From: Pseudomonadota bacterium | GTDB lineage: Bacteria; Pseudomonadota; Alphaproteobacteria; Sphingomonadales; Sphingomonadaceae | NCBI GenBank assembly: GCA_023390415.1 | Contig: JAEWCW010000013.1 | Span: forward strand, 1 to 12,314 | Length of the DNA: 12,314 nucleotides | Reading direction: 5' to 3' | Notes under the pieces: model-generated | Told to the model about the DNA's origin: nothing | Databases searched by the model: none | Seen by the model: the letters and a program-made list of their open reading frames with translations, nothing else | In this document: positions 1-7,399 of the stretch, piece by piece | How the letters are laid out: each line of letters begins with the position of its first letter | Numbering within the stretch: the stretch's first letter is position 1 | Position numbers and translations under genes: made by a program

Positions 1-1430
1 ATCATGTCCTTGGCGCGGCCGACGATGTAGAGATAGCCGTCCGAGAGGTAGCCCATGTCGCCGGTGTCGAGCCAGCCGTCGGCATCGAGGCAGGCCGCGG
101 TCGCCGCCTCGTCGCGGAAATAGCCGACCATGACCGACGGGCCGCGGCAGAGCACTTTGCCGATCTCACGCTCGCCCAGGGTCTCGCCGGAATCGCCGCG
201 GATCGCGACCTCCATGCCGAGCGCGGGCTAGCCGCAATTGACGATGGCGCGGAAACGCTGCGGCCGGTCGCGCTCGCCGGGATTGCCGCCGGCGAGAAGG
301 GTCTCCTCGACCAATTCCACGACGATGCCCTCGCCCGGGGGCATGATCGTCACCGCGAGCGTGGCCTCGGCGAGGCCGTAGGACGGGCAGAAGGCGCGGG
401 CGTCGTAGCCGGCCGGCGCGAAGGCATCGACGAAGGCCTGCATCACGTCCGGGCGGATCATGTCGGCGCCGTTGCCGGCGAGCCGCCAGCGGCTGAGGTC
501 GAAGCGCTCGGCGACGTTGGTCTGGCTCGACACGCGGCGCGCGCAGATATCGTAGCCGAAGGTCGGCGCGTAGCTGATCGAGGTGCCCGCGTTGCGGCTG
601 ATCAGGTCCAGCCAGGCGAGCGGGCGGCGGGCGAAATCCTCGGTCTTGAGATAATCTGTGGAAACCTGGTTCGCGACCGGCGAGAGCAGGCAGCCGACCA
701 GGCCCATGTCGTGATACCAAGGCAGCCAGGAGATGCAGCGGTCGCTCTCGACCACCTTCATGCCGATCGAGTGGGCGGCGAGGTTCGACATCAGGGCGCG
801 GTGGGTGATCGCCACCCCGTGCGGGAAGCGCGTGGAGCCCGAGCTGTACTGGAGATAGGCGATGTCGTCCGGCCCGGCAGCGGCGCGCGGCGCCTCGCCA
901 AGCGGAATCGCGGGCGCGCCGCGCTCGGCGAACTCCTCCCAGGCGATGCCCTCGACCCCGATCGCCTCGGCCGCGGCGCCGGCCATTGCCGAAAGCTCGG
1001 CCGGGAAGAAGAGGACCTTGGGGTCGGAGCTCTCGAGCTGGACCCTCAATTGATCGATATAGGCGTCGCGGCCACCGAACGAGGTCGGCAGCGGCAGCGG
1101 CACCGGCCAGGCGCCGGCATAGATTGCGCCGAAGAAGAGGGCTGCGAATTCAGGCCCGGTCTCGGCGGTGAGCGCGACTCGGTCCTCGGGGCGGATGCCG
1201 TGGGCAATCAGGCGCGCGGCAGCCGCAAGCGCGTCGGCGCGAAGCTCGGCGAAGGGATAGGCGCGCACCAGGGTCCCGCGCGGATCGTGGAAATTGAGCC
1301 CACGCTGGCCCTGCGCAGCATAATCCAGCGCCTCTCCGAGAGTCTCGAAGTCGGCGAAGCGGCGGGGGAGGCGGTCTTCGGTGGGAGTCGGCTGCAGCGT
1401 TCCGGTCGCGGCCAGTCGTTCAGACACCAA
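1..1430 (-). pseudogene. Fatty acyl-AMP ligase (FAAL), interrupted by an in-frame TAG and cut by the window edge
   Basis: FAALs activate a fatty acid as acyl-adenylate and pass it to an acyl carrier protein or a polyketide or lipid synthase. From the start at 1430 the frame encodes 400 residues with adenylating-enzyme motifs in order: P-loop YSSGSTRFP (about 195-203), WYHDMG (238-243) and YGLAEA (351-356). A TAG (228-230 on the plus strand) follows VNCG. Beyond it the same frame stays open to base 3 and still encodes family sequence: PALGMEV, WLDTGD (A7-like) and GYLYIVGRAKD (A8-like). The stop therefore splits one homologous protein, and a terminated product would lack the C-terminal lid domain. 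Intact FAALs are roughly 570-590 residues. The start is TTG 1430 or GTG 1427; an AAGGA sits 5 or 8 bases upstream, and the GTG spacing is better. It diverges from recX. A recent pseudogene, a sequencing error or readthrough are all possible. The family call is firm, the pseudogene status is not. Confidence 0.8.
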
Positions 1431-1510
1431 TCTATTCCTTCGATCTTGCGCCGGCTACTCGATGCGCGGTTACACGCCTCCGGCATGCTCCTGAGTGGAG
1501 CCGAGACGCG

Positions 1511-1539
1511 TTCATTTTCCGGCTCGACTGTGGCACAAT
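1511..1539 (+). promoter_or_regulatory. Weak candidate promoter for recX
   Basis: TTCATT (1511-1516) and CACAAT (1534-1539) are separated by 17 bases. A transcript would begin about two bases before the GTG chosen for recX, so the mRNA would be nearly leaderless. That fits the lack of a clear ribosome binding site there. The boxes match the consensus only partly (3/6 and 4/6). The rest of the 117-base gap between the FAAL gene and recX shows nothing else I can support. Confidence 0.22.
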
Positions 1540-1547
1540 CATGGCGC

Positions 1548-2087
1548 GTGCGACATGAACGGTCCCGGAAGCCCCGTCCGCCTCTCGACGGCGAGGGCTT
1601 GGAGAGGCTCGCCCTCTTCTATGCAGGGCGTTACGCGACCACGCGAGCCAAGCTCTCCGCCTATCTCGCGCGCAAGCTGGCCGAGCGCGGCTGGGTGGGC
1701 GAGGGAAGAATGGACGAGGCGGTGGAAAAGCTGGTCGGGCGGATGGCCGATGCCGGCTATGTGAACGACCGGCTGTTCGCCGAGAGCAAGGCAGCCTCGC
1801 TCGGCCGGCGCGGCTACGGCGCCCGGCGGGTGCGCGAAGCACTAAGCGCGGCCGGGATCGACGAGGCCGACCAGGCTGAGGCGAGGGAATCGGCCGAGGA
1901 GAACGCCTGGGCTGCCGCGCTCCGCTTCGCCGAACGCAAGCGGCTCGGGCCGTTCGCCGCCCAGGTGCCCGACCGGGCCGCGCGGGAGAAGGCGATCGCC
2001 GCATTCCTGCGCGCCGGCCACCCGTCCGCAATCGCCCGCCGCCTCGCCTCCGCCGCCCCCGGCGCAGTCCCCGATCCGGACGCGTAG
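1548..2087 (+). CDS. recX: Regulatory protein RecX
   Basis: RecX proteins bind RecA and modulate, usually inhibit, its filament growth and recombinase activity in the cytoplasm. From GTG 1548 the product is 179 residues, within the family range of about 150-200. The N-terminal half has the helical-repeat pattern YAGRYATTRAKL (25-36) and YLARKLAERGW (39-49). The core GYVNDRLFAES (70-80) and GRRGYGARRVREAL (86-99) is the RecX signature. The open frame extends far upstream, but that part is antisense to the FAAL gene. GTG 1548 gives an N-terminus that leads directly into conserved sequence. No strong Shine-Dalgarno is visible, so the start is tentative; ATG 1485 is an in-frame alternative. The ATG at 1556 is in another frame. 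recA and lexA are not in the window, and the gene appears to be transcribed alone. Confidence 0.85.
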   Translation: MRHERSRKPRPPLDGEGLERLALFYAGRYATTRAKLSAYLARKLAERGWVGEGRMDEAVEKLVGRMADAGYVNDRLFAESKAASLGRRGYGARRVREALSAAGIDEADQAEARESAEENAWAAALRFAERKRLGPFAAQVPDRAAREKAIAAFLRAGHPSAIARRLASAAPGAVPDPDA

Positions 2088-2107
2088 AAAAAAACCAGCA
2101 CACACAG

Positions 2108-2135
2108 TTCACAAAAGCGCGTATCATGGTAATTC
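2108..2135 (+). promoter_or_regulatory. Candidate promoter for the tandem cold-shock gene
   Basis: TTCACA (2108-2113) is followed after 16 bases by TAATTC (2130-2135). A TATCAT (2122-2127) in the same A/T-richer stretch is a better -10 match but has no convincing -35 partner. The 57-base gap after recX is the least GC-rich stretch nearby and begins with a run of seven A. There is no hairpin, so no terminator is called for recX. Confidence 0.28.
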
Positions 2136-2144
2136 TACGGTATC

Positions 2145-2753
2145 GTGATGGTGGACGAGTTGTTGATGAAAGCGCGCCCCGAAATGGCTGTCGAGAGCTC
2201 CGACACGGGGGCCGAGGAGGCGCGCGCGCCCGACGAAGGCCTGCTCCAGGTCCGCGGGACCATGAAGTGGTTCGACGCGACGCGGGGCTTCGGCTTCCTG
2301 GTCAGCGACGATGTCGAGGGCGACGTCCTGGTCCATTTCAGCGTGCTCAAGGAGCATGACCGCCGAAGCCTCCCCGAGGGCGCCGTCGTCGAATGCCTGG
2401 TCGCCCAGCAGGAGCGGGGGCTGCAGGCGAAGAAGGTGCTGTCGATCGACCTCAGCCATGCCGTGGTTCCGGATTTCTCGCGCACGCCGGTGGGCGGCGG
2501 AGGGGAGCGGGTCGATCCGGCGAGCCTGATGGACGAGGCAGGGGGCTTCGAGCCGGTCCGCGTGAAATGGTTCAATCGCCTGAAGGGCTATGGCTTCCTC
2601 GTCCGTACCGACGGGGACACCCAGGACATCTTCGTCCACATGGAGACGGTGCGCCGCGGCGGCCTCTCCGACCTTGCGCCGGATCAGTCGCTGCAGGCCC
2701 GAATCGCCGAGGGGCGAAAGGGGCCGCTCGCCGTCGAGATCGCGCCGGACTGA
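2145..2753 (+). CDS. Protein with two cold-shock domains
   Basis: This is a cytoplasmic single-stranded nucleic acid-binding protein with two cold-shock (OB-fold) domains; the family acts as RNA chaperone or antiterminator. Domain 1 spans about residues 35-102, with KWF at 41-43, RNP1-like RGFGFL at 47-52 and RNP2-like VLVHF at 61-65. Domain 2 spans about 137-200, with KWF at 141-143, KGYGFL at 147-152 and IFVHM at 162-166. A Gly/acidic linker joins them, and a charged 30-residue N-terminus precedes domain 1. At 202 residues it is far longer than single-domain Csp proteins (about 70) and matches the duplicated form seen in alphaproteobacteria. The start is uncertain: GTG 2145, ATG 2148 and ATG 2166 are in frame, and only a poor GGACGAG precedes 2166. 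Targets and cold induction cannot be judged from the sequence. Confidence 0.87.
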   Translation: MMVDELLMKARPEMAVESSDTGAEEARAPDEGLLQVRGTMKWFDATRGFGFLVSDDVEGDVLVHFSVLKEHDRRSLPEGAVVECLVAQQERGLQAKKVLSIDLSHAVVPDFSRTPVGGGGERVDPASLMDEAGGFEPVRVKWFNRLKGYGFLVRTDGDTQDIFVHMETVRRGGLSDLAPDQSLQARIAEGRKGPLAVEIAPD

Positions 2754-2813
2754 GCCGGGCCTCGCCTGCGGCCTTGCGCGCGGGCGGGAAACGGGGCTAG
2801 GCGTCTCGCCGCC

Positions 2814-3194
2814 ATGGGCATGTTCAAGAATCTCTTCACCTGGTGGGAAGGCGCGAGCCTCGGCACCGTGCTTTCGACACGCCGGTTCGGCGTGAAGGTC
2901 GGCGCCGACGAATATGGCAACGTCTATTATCGCTCAAAGAAGGGCGATCGGCGCTGGGTGATCTACAACGGCTCCAACGACGCCAGCCGGATTCCGCCGG
3001 ACTGGTATAGCTGGATACACAAGCAGATCGACGGCCCGCCCGACGAAGCGCTTCCGCCACCCCCGAAATTCCTGAAGCCGGCGACTCCGAACCTCACCGG
3101 CACGCCGCTCGCTTATCGTCCGTCGGGCGCGCTCGAGCGCGGCGCCCAGCGCGCCGCCGCAAGCGGCGACTACGAAGCCTGGACGCCCGAATAA
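2814..3194 (+). CDS. NADH:ubiquinone oxidoreductase accessory subunit NDUFA12
   Basis: This is a homologue of the mitochondrial B17.2/NDUFA12 subunit, a supernumerary component of respiratory complex I that alphaproteobacteria share with mitochondria. It binds the peripheral arm at the cytoplasmic side. The 126-residue product shows the family pattern: FTWWEGASLGT near the N-terminus, GVKVGADEYGNVYYRSK in the middle, then RRWVIYNG and IPPDWYSWIH, and a Pro-rich tail with LTGTPLAYRP. It begins at ATG 2814; ATG 2820 is a second option. The downstream lipoprotein gene starts two bases after its stop, so the two are almost certainly cotranscribed. The nuo core genes are not in this window, as is usual for this subunit. 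Confidence 0.92.
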   Translation: MGMFKNLFTWWEGASLGTVLSTRRFGVKVGADEYGNVYYRSKKGDRRWVIYNGSNDASRIPPDWYSWIHKQIDGPPDEALPPPPKFLKPATPNLTGTPLAYRPSGALERGAQRAAASGDYEAWTPE

Positions 3195-3196
3195 AC

Positions 3197-3823
3197 GTGC
3201 CGCGCGGGACGATCCTCGCGCTGCCCGTCGCGCTGGCGCTGACCGCCTGCGGCTCCGGCGGCGCGCCCGAACGGGAAGCCGGCAACGAGGGCGAGCCCGA
3301 GATCATCACGATCAACCAGACCGTGACCGAGGTTCCGGCCGGAACCACGCCGATGGGCGAACGGGTCGCGGTGCTTGGCCTGCTCAACAAGCGCAACCTC
3401 CAGGAGCGCGACCTCACCCTGCGCCCGGGCCAGGCGGTGCGCATCGGGGACGTCGTCGTCCGGCTGCTTGCCTGCGAGACGACCGCGCCGTGGGAGGAGC
3501 AGAGGCTGACCGGGGCTTTCGTCCAGCTCGACGTCCGCAACCCCCAGGGGCAGTTCCAGCGCGTTTTCTCGGGCTGGCTCTACAAGGAGAGCCCGTCGCT
3601 CAACGTCGTCGAGCATCCGGTTTACGACGTCTGGACCAAGAGCTGCGCGATGACGCACCCGGAGGCGGGGGAATCGACCGTCCGCGCCGGATCGGCATCG
3701 AGCAACCGATCGAGCGCAGCGAACTCGCCGGCCCCGTCCGCCGGGCGGCCGGCGGAGCCGAGGCCCGAGGCGCCGAGCCCAGCCGAGTCGGGGCCCAGCG
3801 CTTCGGACAACAGCACCAGATAG
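3197..3823 (+). CDS. DUF2155 domain lipoprotein with a tail overprinting aat
   Basis: The function is not established. The N-terminus is a short lipoprotein signal: MPRG, hydrophobic ILALPVALAL, then lipobox LTAC with Cys18 as the predicted lipidated residue. Gly follows at +2, so outer-membrane sorting is likely. The DUF2155 core covers about residues 55-151: VLGLLNKRN, the LACE segment around Cys93, VFSGWLYKESPSLN and the diagnostic EHPVYDVWTKSC. Two cysteines (93 and 150) could pair in the periplasm. The GTG start lies two bases after the NDUFA12 stop, which suggests translational coupling. From about residue 142 the frame runs antisense to aat. Residues 152-208 are Ser/Pro/Ala-rich with no recognisable domain and look like overprinted sequence, so the real stop may differ if there is an indel. 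Confidence 0.82.
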   Translation: MPRGTILALPVALALTACGSGGAPEREAGNEGEPEIITINQTVTEVPAGTTPMGERVAVLGLLNKRNLQERDLTLRPGQAVRIGDVVVRLLACETTAPWEEQRLTGAFVQLDVRNPQGQFQRVFSGWLYKESPSLNVVEHPVYDVWTKSCAMTHPEAGESTVRAGSASSNRSSAANSPAPSAGRPAEPRPEAPSPAESGPSASDNSTR

Positions 3824-4347
3824 TCGCTCTGATCGATCTCGATTGCGCCGAGCTTCCGAAGATGCTCGGTCATGAACTGGCAATCGAGCAGCTTGAACCC
3901 GCCCACCTTCAGTCGCGCGACCAACCACGCCAGCGCCACCTTCGACGCGTCGGTCGCGCTCGAGAACATGCTCTCGCCGAAAAAGGCGCCGCCGAGCCGC
4001 ACGCCATAGAGGCCGCCGACCAGCGCGCCATCCTTCCAGCATTCGATGGAATGGGCGTGGCCGAGCGCGTGGAGTTCCTCGTAGCTCGCTTCGATCTCGC
4101 GGTTGATCCAGGTCTCCTCGCGGTCGGCGCAGCGGCGGACGACCTCGTCGAAGGCAGCGTCCCGCGTGACCGTGAAAACGCCCGAGCGGAGGGTCTTGCG
4201 GAGCGAGCGCGACAGCCGGAAGCCGTCAATCGGAAGGATCGCGCGGCGCTTGGGCTCGACCCAATAGACCTGGTTCGCATCGCGCGAATCGGCCATCGGG
4301 AAGACGCCGATCGCATAGCCGCGCAGCAGGAGCTCGGGATCGATCAC
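3622..4347 (-). CDS. aat: Leucyl/phenylalanyl-tRNA--protein transferase
   Basis: Aat moves Leu or Phe from charged tRNA onto proteins with N-terminal Lys or Arg, marking them for ClpS/ClpAP degradation (N-degron pathway, cytoplasm). Family motifs are IDPELLLRGYAIGVFPMAD near the N-terminus, VYWVEPKRRAILP, then GGAFFGESMFSS and KVALAWLVARLK, and LLDCQFMTEHLRKLGAIEI. I chose GTG 4347, preceded by GAGAGG, which places IDPELL at the N-terminus; TTG 4383 would add 12 residues. After the conserved core comes an unusually Gly/Ala/Ser-rich stretch and a final SGCVIAQLLVQTS. The last 67 codons lie opposite the end of the DUF2155 frame. It is the last gene of the aroQ-accB-accC-arsC-aat run. Confidence 0.9.
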   Translation of the reverse strand: MIDPELLLRGYAIGVFPMADSRDANQVYWVEPKRRAILPIDGFRLSRSLRKTLRSGVFTVTRDAAFDEVVRRCADREETWINREIEASYEELHALGHAHSIECWKDGALVGGLYGVRLGGAFFGESMFSSATDASKVALAWLVARLKVGGFKLLDCQFMTEHLRKLGAIEIDQSDYLVLLSEALGPDSAGLGASGLGSAGRPADGAGEFAALDRLLDADPARTVDSPASGCVIAQLLVQTS

Positions 4348-4402
4348 GCGCCTCTCGATGCTTCGGAAGCGGGCGCCGGTCAATTCCCGGCTGGTCTCGG
4401 GA

Positions 4403-4750
4403 TCACAGGATTTCGCGGACCTTGTCTTGCGGACGGCAGAGGCGGACGCCCTTCTCGGTCTCGACGAGGGGGCGCTCGATCAGGATCGGATCGTCGACCA
4501 TCGCGTCGAGGATCGCCTCGTCGCTGACCGCGCCCTCCACCAGATCGAGATCCCGAGCCAGCGGTTCCTTGGCTCGGAGGCCTTCGCGCGGGCTGATCCC
4601 GGCGCGTGCGTAGAGGCGGCGGAGCTCGTCCTTGGACGGTGCAGCCTTCAGATATTCGACGATGGTGACGTCGACGCCCTCGGCCTCGAGGATCTCGAGC
4701 GTCTTGCGCGAGGTGCCGCACTTCGGATTGTGCCAGATGGTCGCCTTCAT
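4403..4750 (-). CDS. arsC: ArsC/Spx-family thioredoxin-fold protein, probable glutaredoxin-type arsenate reductase
   Basis: The 115-residue product matches the ArsC branch of the ArsC/Spx family. Its N-terminal IWHNPKCGTSR carries the catalytic Cys at residue 11. The C-terminal half has LIERPLVE and GVRLCRPQDKV, supplying the Arg residues that bind the oxyanion in plasmid R773 ArsC. Such enzymes reduce arsenate to arsenite using glutathione and glutaredoxin. The motif is CGTSR where R773 ArsC has CGTSR-like spacing. No arsR, arsB, acr3 or arsH lies nearby. The gene sits 13 bases after accC and just before aat, so it is probably a housekeeping cotranscribed member, and another thiol substrate is possible. 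ATG 4750 has an upstream GAGGG. Confidence 0.85.
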   Translation of the reverse strand: MKATIWHNPKCGTSRKTLEILEAEGVDVTIVEYLKAAPSKDELRRLYARAGISPREGLRAKEPLARDLDLVEGAVSDEAILDAMVDDPILIERPLVETEKGVRLCRPQDKVREIL

Positions 4751-4763
4751 GTCCGCGATCCCT

Positions 4764-6113
4764 CTATTCCTCGCGCGCCAGCCACTCCTCCAACCATTTA
4801 ATCGTGTAAGCGCCGTCCTGGAATTCGGGGTCCTGGACGAGGGCCTGGTGGAGGGGGATGGTGGTCTTCATGCCTTCGACGACGAATTCCTCGAGCGCGC
4901 GCTTGAGGCGCATGATGCAACGCTCGCGGGTGGTGCCGTAGACGATCAGCTTGGCGATCATGCTGTCGTAGTAGGGCGGCACCTTGTAGCCGGCGTAGAG
5001 GCCGGAATCGACGCGGACGTGCATGCCGCCCGGCGCGACGTAATTCTTCACCAGGCCGGGCGAGGGCGCGAAGGTCTTCGGGTCCTCGGCGTTGATCCGG
5101 CACTCGATCGCGTGGCCGCGGAGTTGGACCTGGTCCTGCGTGTAGGTGAGCGGCTCGCCGGCGGCGATCCGGATCTGCTCGCGGACGAGGTCGATTCCGG
5201 TGATCATCTCGGTCACCGGATGCTCGACCTGCAGCCTTGTGTTCATCTCGATGAAGTAGAATTCGCCATTCTCGTAGAGGAACTCGATCGTGCCGGCGCC
5301 GCGATAGCCCATGTCGGCCATCGCCTTGACGACGATCGCGCCCATCTTCTCGCGCTGCTCTTCGGAGATGACCGGAGAGGGAGCCTCTTCGAGCACCTTC
5401 TGGTGGCGGCGCTGGAGCGAGCAATCGCGCTCGCCCAAGTGGATGGCGTTGCCGTTGCCGTCGCCGAACACCTGGAATTCGATGTGGCGCGGATCACCGA
5501 GATACTTCTCGATATAGACGGTCTCGTCGCCGAAGGCGTTCTTCGCCTCCGAGCGCGCCTGCATCATCTGGCTCTCGAGCTCGTCCTCGCTTCGGACGAC
5601 CTTCATGCCGCGGCCGCCGCCGCCCGAGGCCGCCTTGATGATCACCGGGAAGCCAACCTCGGCCGCGACCTTGCGCGCCTCCTCGATCCCCTCGACCGGA
5701 CCGTCCGAGCCGGGGACGAGCGGGAGGCCGAGCGCGGCGGCGGTGCGCTTCGCCTCGACCTTGTCGCCCATCGTGCGGATATGCTCGGGCTTGGGGCCGA
5801 TCCAGACGATGTTGTGGAGCTCGACGATCTCGGCGAACTGGGCGTTCTCGGAGAGGAAGCCGTAGCCAGGATGGATGGCGTCGGCGTGTGAGAGCTCAGC
5901 CGCCGAGATGATGTTGGGGATGTTGAGATAGGATTGGGCGGCCGCCGGCGGCCCGATGCAGATCGCCTCGTCGGCGAGGCGGACGTGCATGGCGTCGGCA
6001 TCGGCGGTCGAATGGACCGCGACCGTCTTGATCCCCATTTCGTGGCAGGCGCGGTGGATCCTGAGCGCGATCTCGCCGCGATTGGCGATCAGGACCTTCT
6101 TGATCTCCCTCAT
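4764..6113 (-). CDS. accC: Acetyl-CoA carboxylase, biotin carboxylase subunit
   Basis: AccC uses ATP and bicarbonate to carboxylate the biotin on AccB, the first half-reaction of acetyl-CoA carboxylase, which makes malonyl-CoA for fatty acid synthesis. The 449 residues match the family's usual length. Key elements by position: VLIANRGEIA (7-16), Lys118, Lys160, the Gly-rich ATP loop GGGGRGM (164-170), Glu277 and Glu289 for metal, NTRLQVEHPVTE (291-302) with catalytic Arg293, and Arg339. These line up with E. coli Lys116, Lys159, Glu276, Glu288, Arg292 and Arg338 with offsets of one or two. ATG 6113 lies 7 bases after the accB stop. The carboxyltransferase genes accA and accD are not in the window. 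Confidence 0.97.
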   Translation of the reverse strand: MREIKKVLIANRGEIALRIHRACHEMGIKTVAVHSTADADAMHVRLADEAICIGPPAAAQSYLNIPNIISAAELSHADAIHPGYGFLSENAQFAEIVELHNIVWIGPKPEHIRTMGDKVEAKRTAAALGLPLVPGSDGPVEGIEEARKVAAEVGFPVIIKAASGGGGRGMKVVRSEDELESQMMQARSEAKNAFGDETVYIEKYLGDPRHIEFQVFGDGNGNAIHLGERDCSLQRRHQKVLEEAPSPVISEEQREKMGAIVVKAMADMGYRGAGTIEFLYENGEFYFIEMNTRLQVEHPVTEMITGIDLVREQIRIAAGEPLTYTQDQVQLRGHAIECRINAEDPKTFAPSPGLVKNYVAPGGMHVRVDSGLYAGYKVPPYYDSMIAKLIVYGTTRERCIMRLKRALEEFVVEGMKTTIPLHQALVQDPEFQDGAYTIKWLEEWLAREE

Positions 6114-6120
6114 CCGGCGA

Positions 6121-6612
6121 TCAATCCACGATCATCAGGGGCTGGTCGTACTCGACCGGCTGGCCGTCCTGGACGAGGACCTCGCGGACGGTTCCGGAGC
6201 GCGGCGCCGCGATCGGGTTCATCACCTTCATCGCCTCGATGATGAGCAGGGTCTCGCCCTCCTTCACCTGCTGGCCTGCGGCGGCGAAGGGCTTCGCGCC
6301 CGGTTCCCCGGCGAGATAGGCGGTGCCGACCATCGGCGACTTGACTGCGCCGGGATGGTCAGCGGGGGCTGCGGCCGGTGCAGGCGCGGCCGGCGCGGCG
6401 GCCGCAGGGGCGGGCGCTGGCGCGGCTGCGGCCGGGGCTGGCGCATAGGCCTGGGCGGCGACCGTCACCTGGCGCTTCACGGAAATCTTGCGGTCCCCGT
6501 CCTCGACCTCGATCTCGGTGAGGTCGTTCTCGCTCAGCATTTGGGCGAGCTGGCGCACAAGGTCCGTATCGACCCGCATGCCGCGCTCGGCTTCGTCGTT
6601 CTTGTCGCTCAT
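6121..6612 (-). CDS. accB: Acetyl-CoA carboxylase biotin carboxyl carrier protein
   Basis: AccB carries the biotin that shuttles CO2 between AccC and the carboxyltransferase. The 163-residue product has an N-terminal helical region (about 10-48, ending DGDRKISVKR), a flexible Ala/Pro linker (about 52-85), and a C-terminal biotinyl domain with the EAMKVMN motif; Lys129 is the predicted biotinylated residue. The 'thumb' insertion typical of bacterial BCCP is represented by AGEPGAKPFAAAGQQVKEG. ATG 6612 sits 31 bases after the aroQ stop, with a GGGGAATGAG stretch upstream. accC follows 7 bases downstream, so the two subunits are made from one message. Confidence 0.96.
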   Translation of the reverse strand: MSDKNDEAERGMRVDTDLVRQLAQMLSENDLTEIEVEDGDRKISVKRQVTVAAQAYAPAPAAAAPAPAPAAAAPAAPAPAAAPADHPGAVKSPMVGTAYLAGEPGAKPFAAAGQQVKEGETLLIIEAMKVMNPIAAPRSGTVREVLVQDGQPVEYDQPLMIVD

Positions 6613-6643
6613 ATTCTCATTCCCCGTTTCGCGGGGCTCCTAG

Positions 6644-7081
6644 TCAGAGACGGGCGGCCGCGTCCAGAGCAAGCTCGTAGCCGAGCGCGCCGAAACCCGC
6701 GATTGTTCCCGCCGCGGCTGCGGCTATCAGGCTCCGGCGGCGAAAGGATTCACGTGCCGCAGGGTTGGAAAGATGGACCTCGATGACGGGCACCGAGACG
6801 GCCTTGATCGCGTCGTGAAGGGCGACGGACGTGTGCGTGAAGCCGCCCGCATTGAGCAAAACCGCCTTGGCGCCGACGGCGTTCGCCTCGTGCAGCCAGT
6901 CGATCAGATGGCCCTCGTGATTCGACTGGCGCATGTCGATCGTCACGCCGAGCGCACGGGCGCGGTCGTCGAGCCGGTCGGCAATGTCGTCGAGCGTGTC
7001 GGACCCATAGACTTCCGGCTCGCGCGTGCCGAGCAGGTTGAGGTTGGGGCCGTTCAAGACGAAGATCTGTGGCGAAGCCAT
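6644..7081 (-). CDS. aroQ: Type II 3-dehydroquinate dehydratase
   Basis: AroQ converts 3-dehydroquinate to 3-dehydroshikimate, step three of the shikimate pathway to aromatic amino acids (a cytoplasmic dodecamer). The 145-residue product shows the type II hallmarks: LNGPNLNLLGTREPEVYG with Arg20 and catalytic Tyr25, QSNHEGHLIDWLH (52-64), the NAGGFTHTS substrate loop (78-86), and EVHLSN with catalytic His103. The segment after ARESFRRRS is more Ala-rich than in most homologues, but it ends with the expected GFGALGYELAL. It is the first gene of the minus-strand run, diverges from thiS, and is 31 bases from accB. An aroQ-accB-accC order is common in alphaproteobacteria. Confidence 0.96.
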   Translation of the reverse strand: MASPQIFVLNGPNLNLLGTREPEVYGSDTLDDIADRLDDRARALGVTIDMRQSNHEGHLIDWLHEANAVGAKAVLLNAGGFTHTSVALHDAIKAVSVPVIEVHLSNPAARESFRRRSLIAAAAAGTIAGFGALGYELALDAAARL

Positions 7082-7089
7082 GGCGAGCG

Positions 7090-7118
7090 CCTATATGTCG
7101 GGCGACGCCCAAACCCAA
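7090..7118 (-). promoter_or_regulatory. Candidate promoter for the aroQ-accBC operon
   Basis: On the minus strand TTGGGT (7113-7118) and TATAGG (7090-7095) are 17 bases apart in the 57-base gap between aroQ and thiS. Initiation would be at about 7083, two bases from the aroQ ATG, implying an almost leaderless transcript. Each box matches the consensus only in part. Confidence 0.3.
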
Positions 7119-7138
7119 GCCCCGCGGAGTAGAGTGAC

Positions 7139-7354
7139 GTGACACCCGAGACCCTGTCGATCCGAGTGAATGGCGCGCATCGGCGCGTGCCGGCGGGGAT
7201 CAGCGTCGCCGATCTGGCGCAGGAGCTCGGGCTGGAACCGACCCGGGTCGCGGTCGAGCGCAATCTCGAGATCGTGCCGCGGTCGACGCTTGCCGAGGTC
7301 CGGGTCGAGGACGGCGACGATTTCGAGATCGTGACCTTCGTCGGCGGCGGCTGA
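7139..7354 (+). CDS. thiS: Sulfur carrier protein ThiS
   Basis: ThiS is a ubiquitin-fold carrier that delivers sulfur as a C-terminal thiocarboxylate for building the thiamine thiazole ring. The 71-residue product has the beta-grasp pattern LSIRVNGAHRRVP, then VADLAQELGL, VAVERNLEIVPRS and DGDDFEIVTFVGGG. The C-terminal Gly-Gly is the site adenylated by ThiF and thiolated. The start is GTG 7139, with a GGAG about eight bases upstream. thiG follows 45 bases later, the usual partner order. No THI-box (TPP) riboswitch fits in the 57-base gap upstream, and thiF, thiO and thiE are absent here. Confidence 0.93.
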   Translation: MTPETLSIRVNGAHRRVPAGISVADLAQELGLEPTRVAVERNLEIVPRSTLAEVRVEDGDDFEIVTFVGGG

Positions 7355-7399
7355 TTCGACGGCTCGCTTCGCGCCGGCATCGCGGCTAAACGGCCGGCC

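Noticed and set aside
711..1547. Long N-terminal extension of the recX frame
   Set aside because: It lies wholly antisense to the FAAL coding region and the upstream gap, and its translation shows no domain; it is a GC-rich shadow frame.
2088..2100. A-run after recX as an intrinsic terminator
   Set aside because: The run is A, not T, on the coding strand and no hairpin precedes it.
4632..5891. 419-codon plus-strand open frame opposite accC
   Set aside because: It mirrors accC codons in a high-GC gene, shows repeated Asp/Leu/Ala-rich antisense character and no recognisable motif.
7082..7138. Possible TPP riboswitch upstream of thiS
   Set aside because: The gap between divergent aroQ and thiS is only 57 bases, too short for a THI-box aptamer, and no THI-box core is visible.
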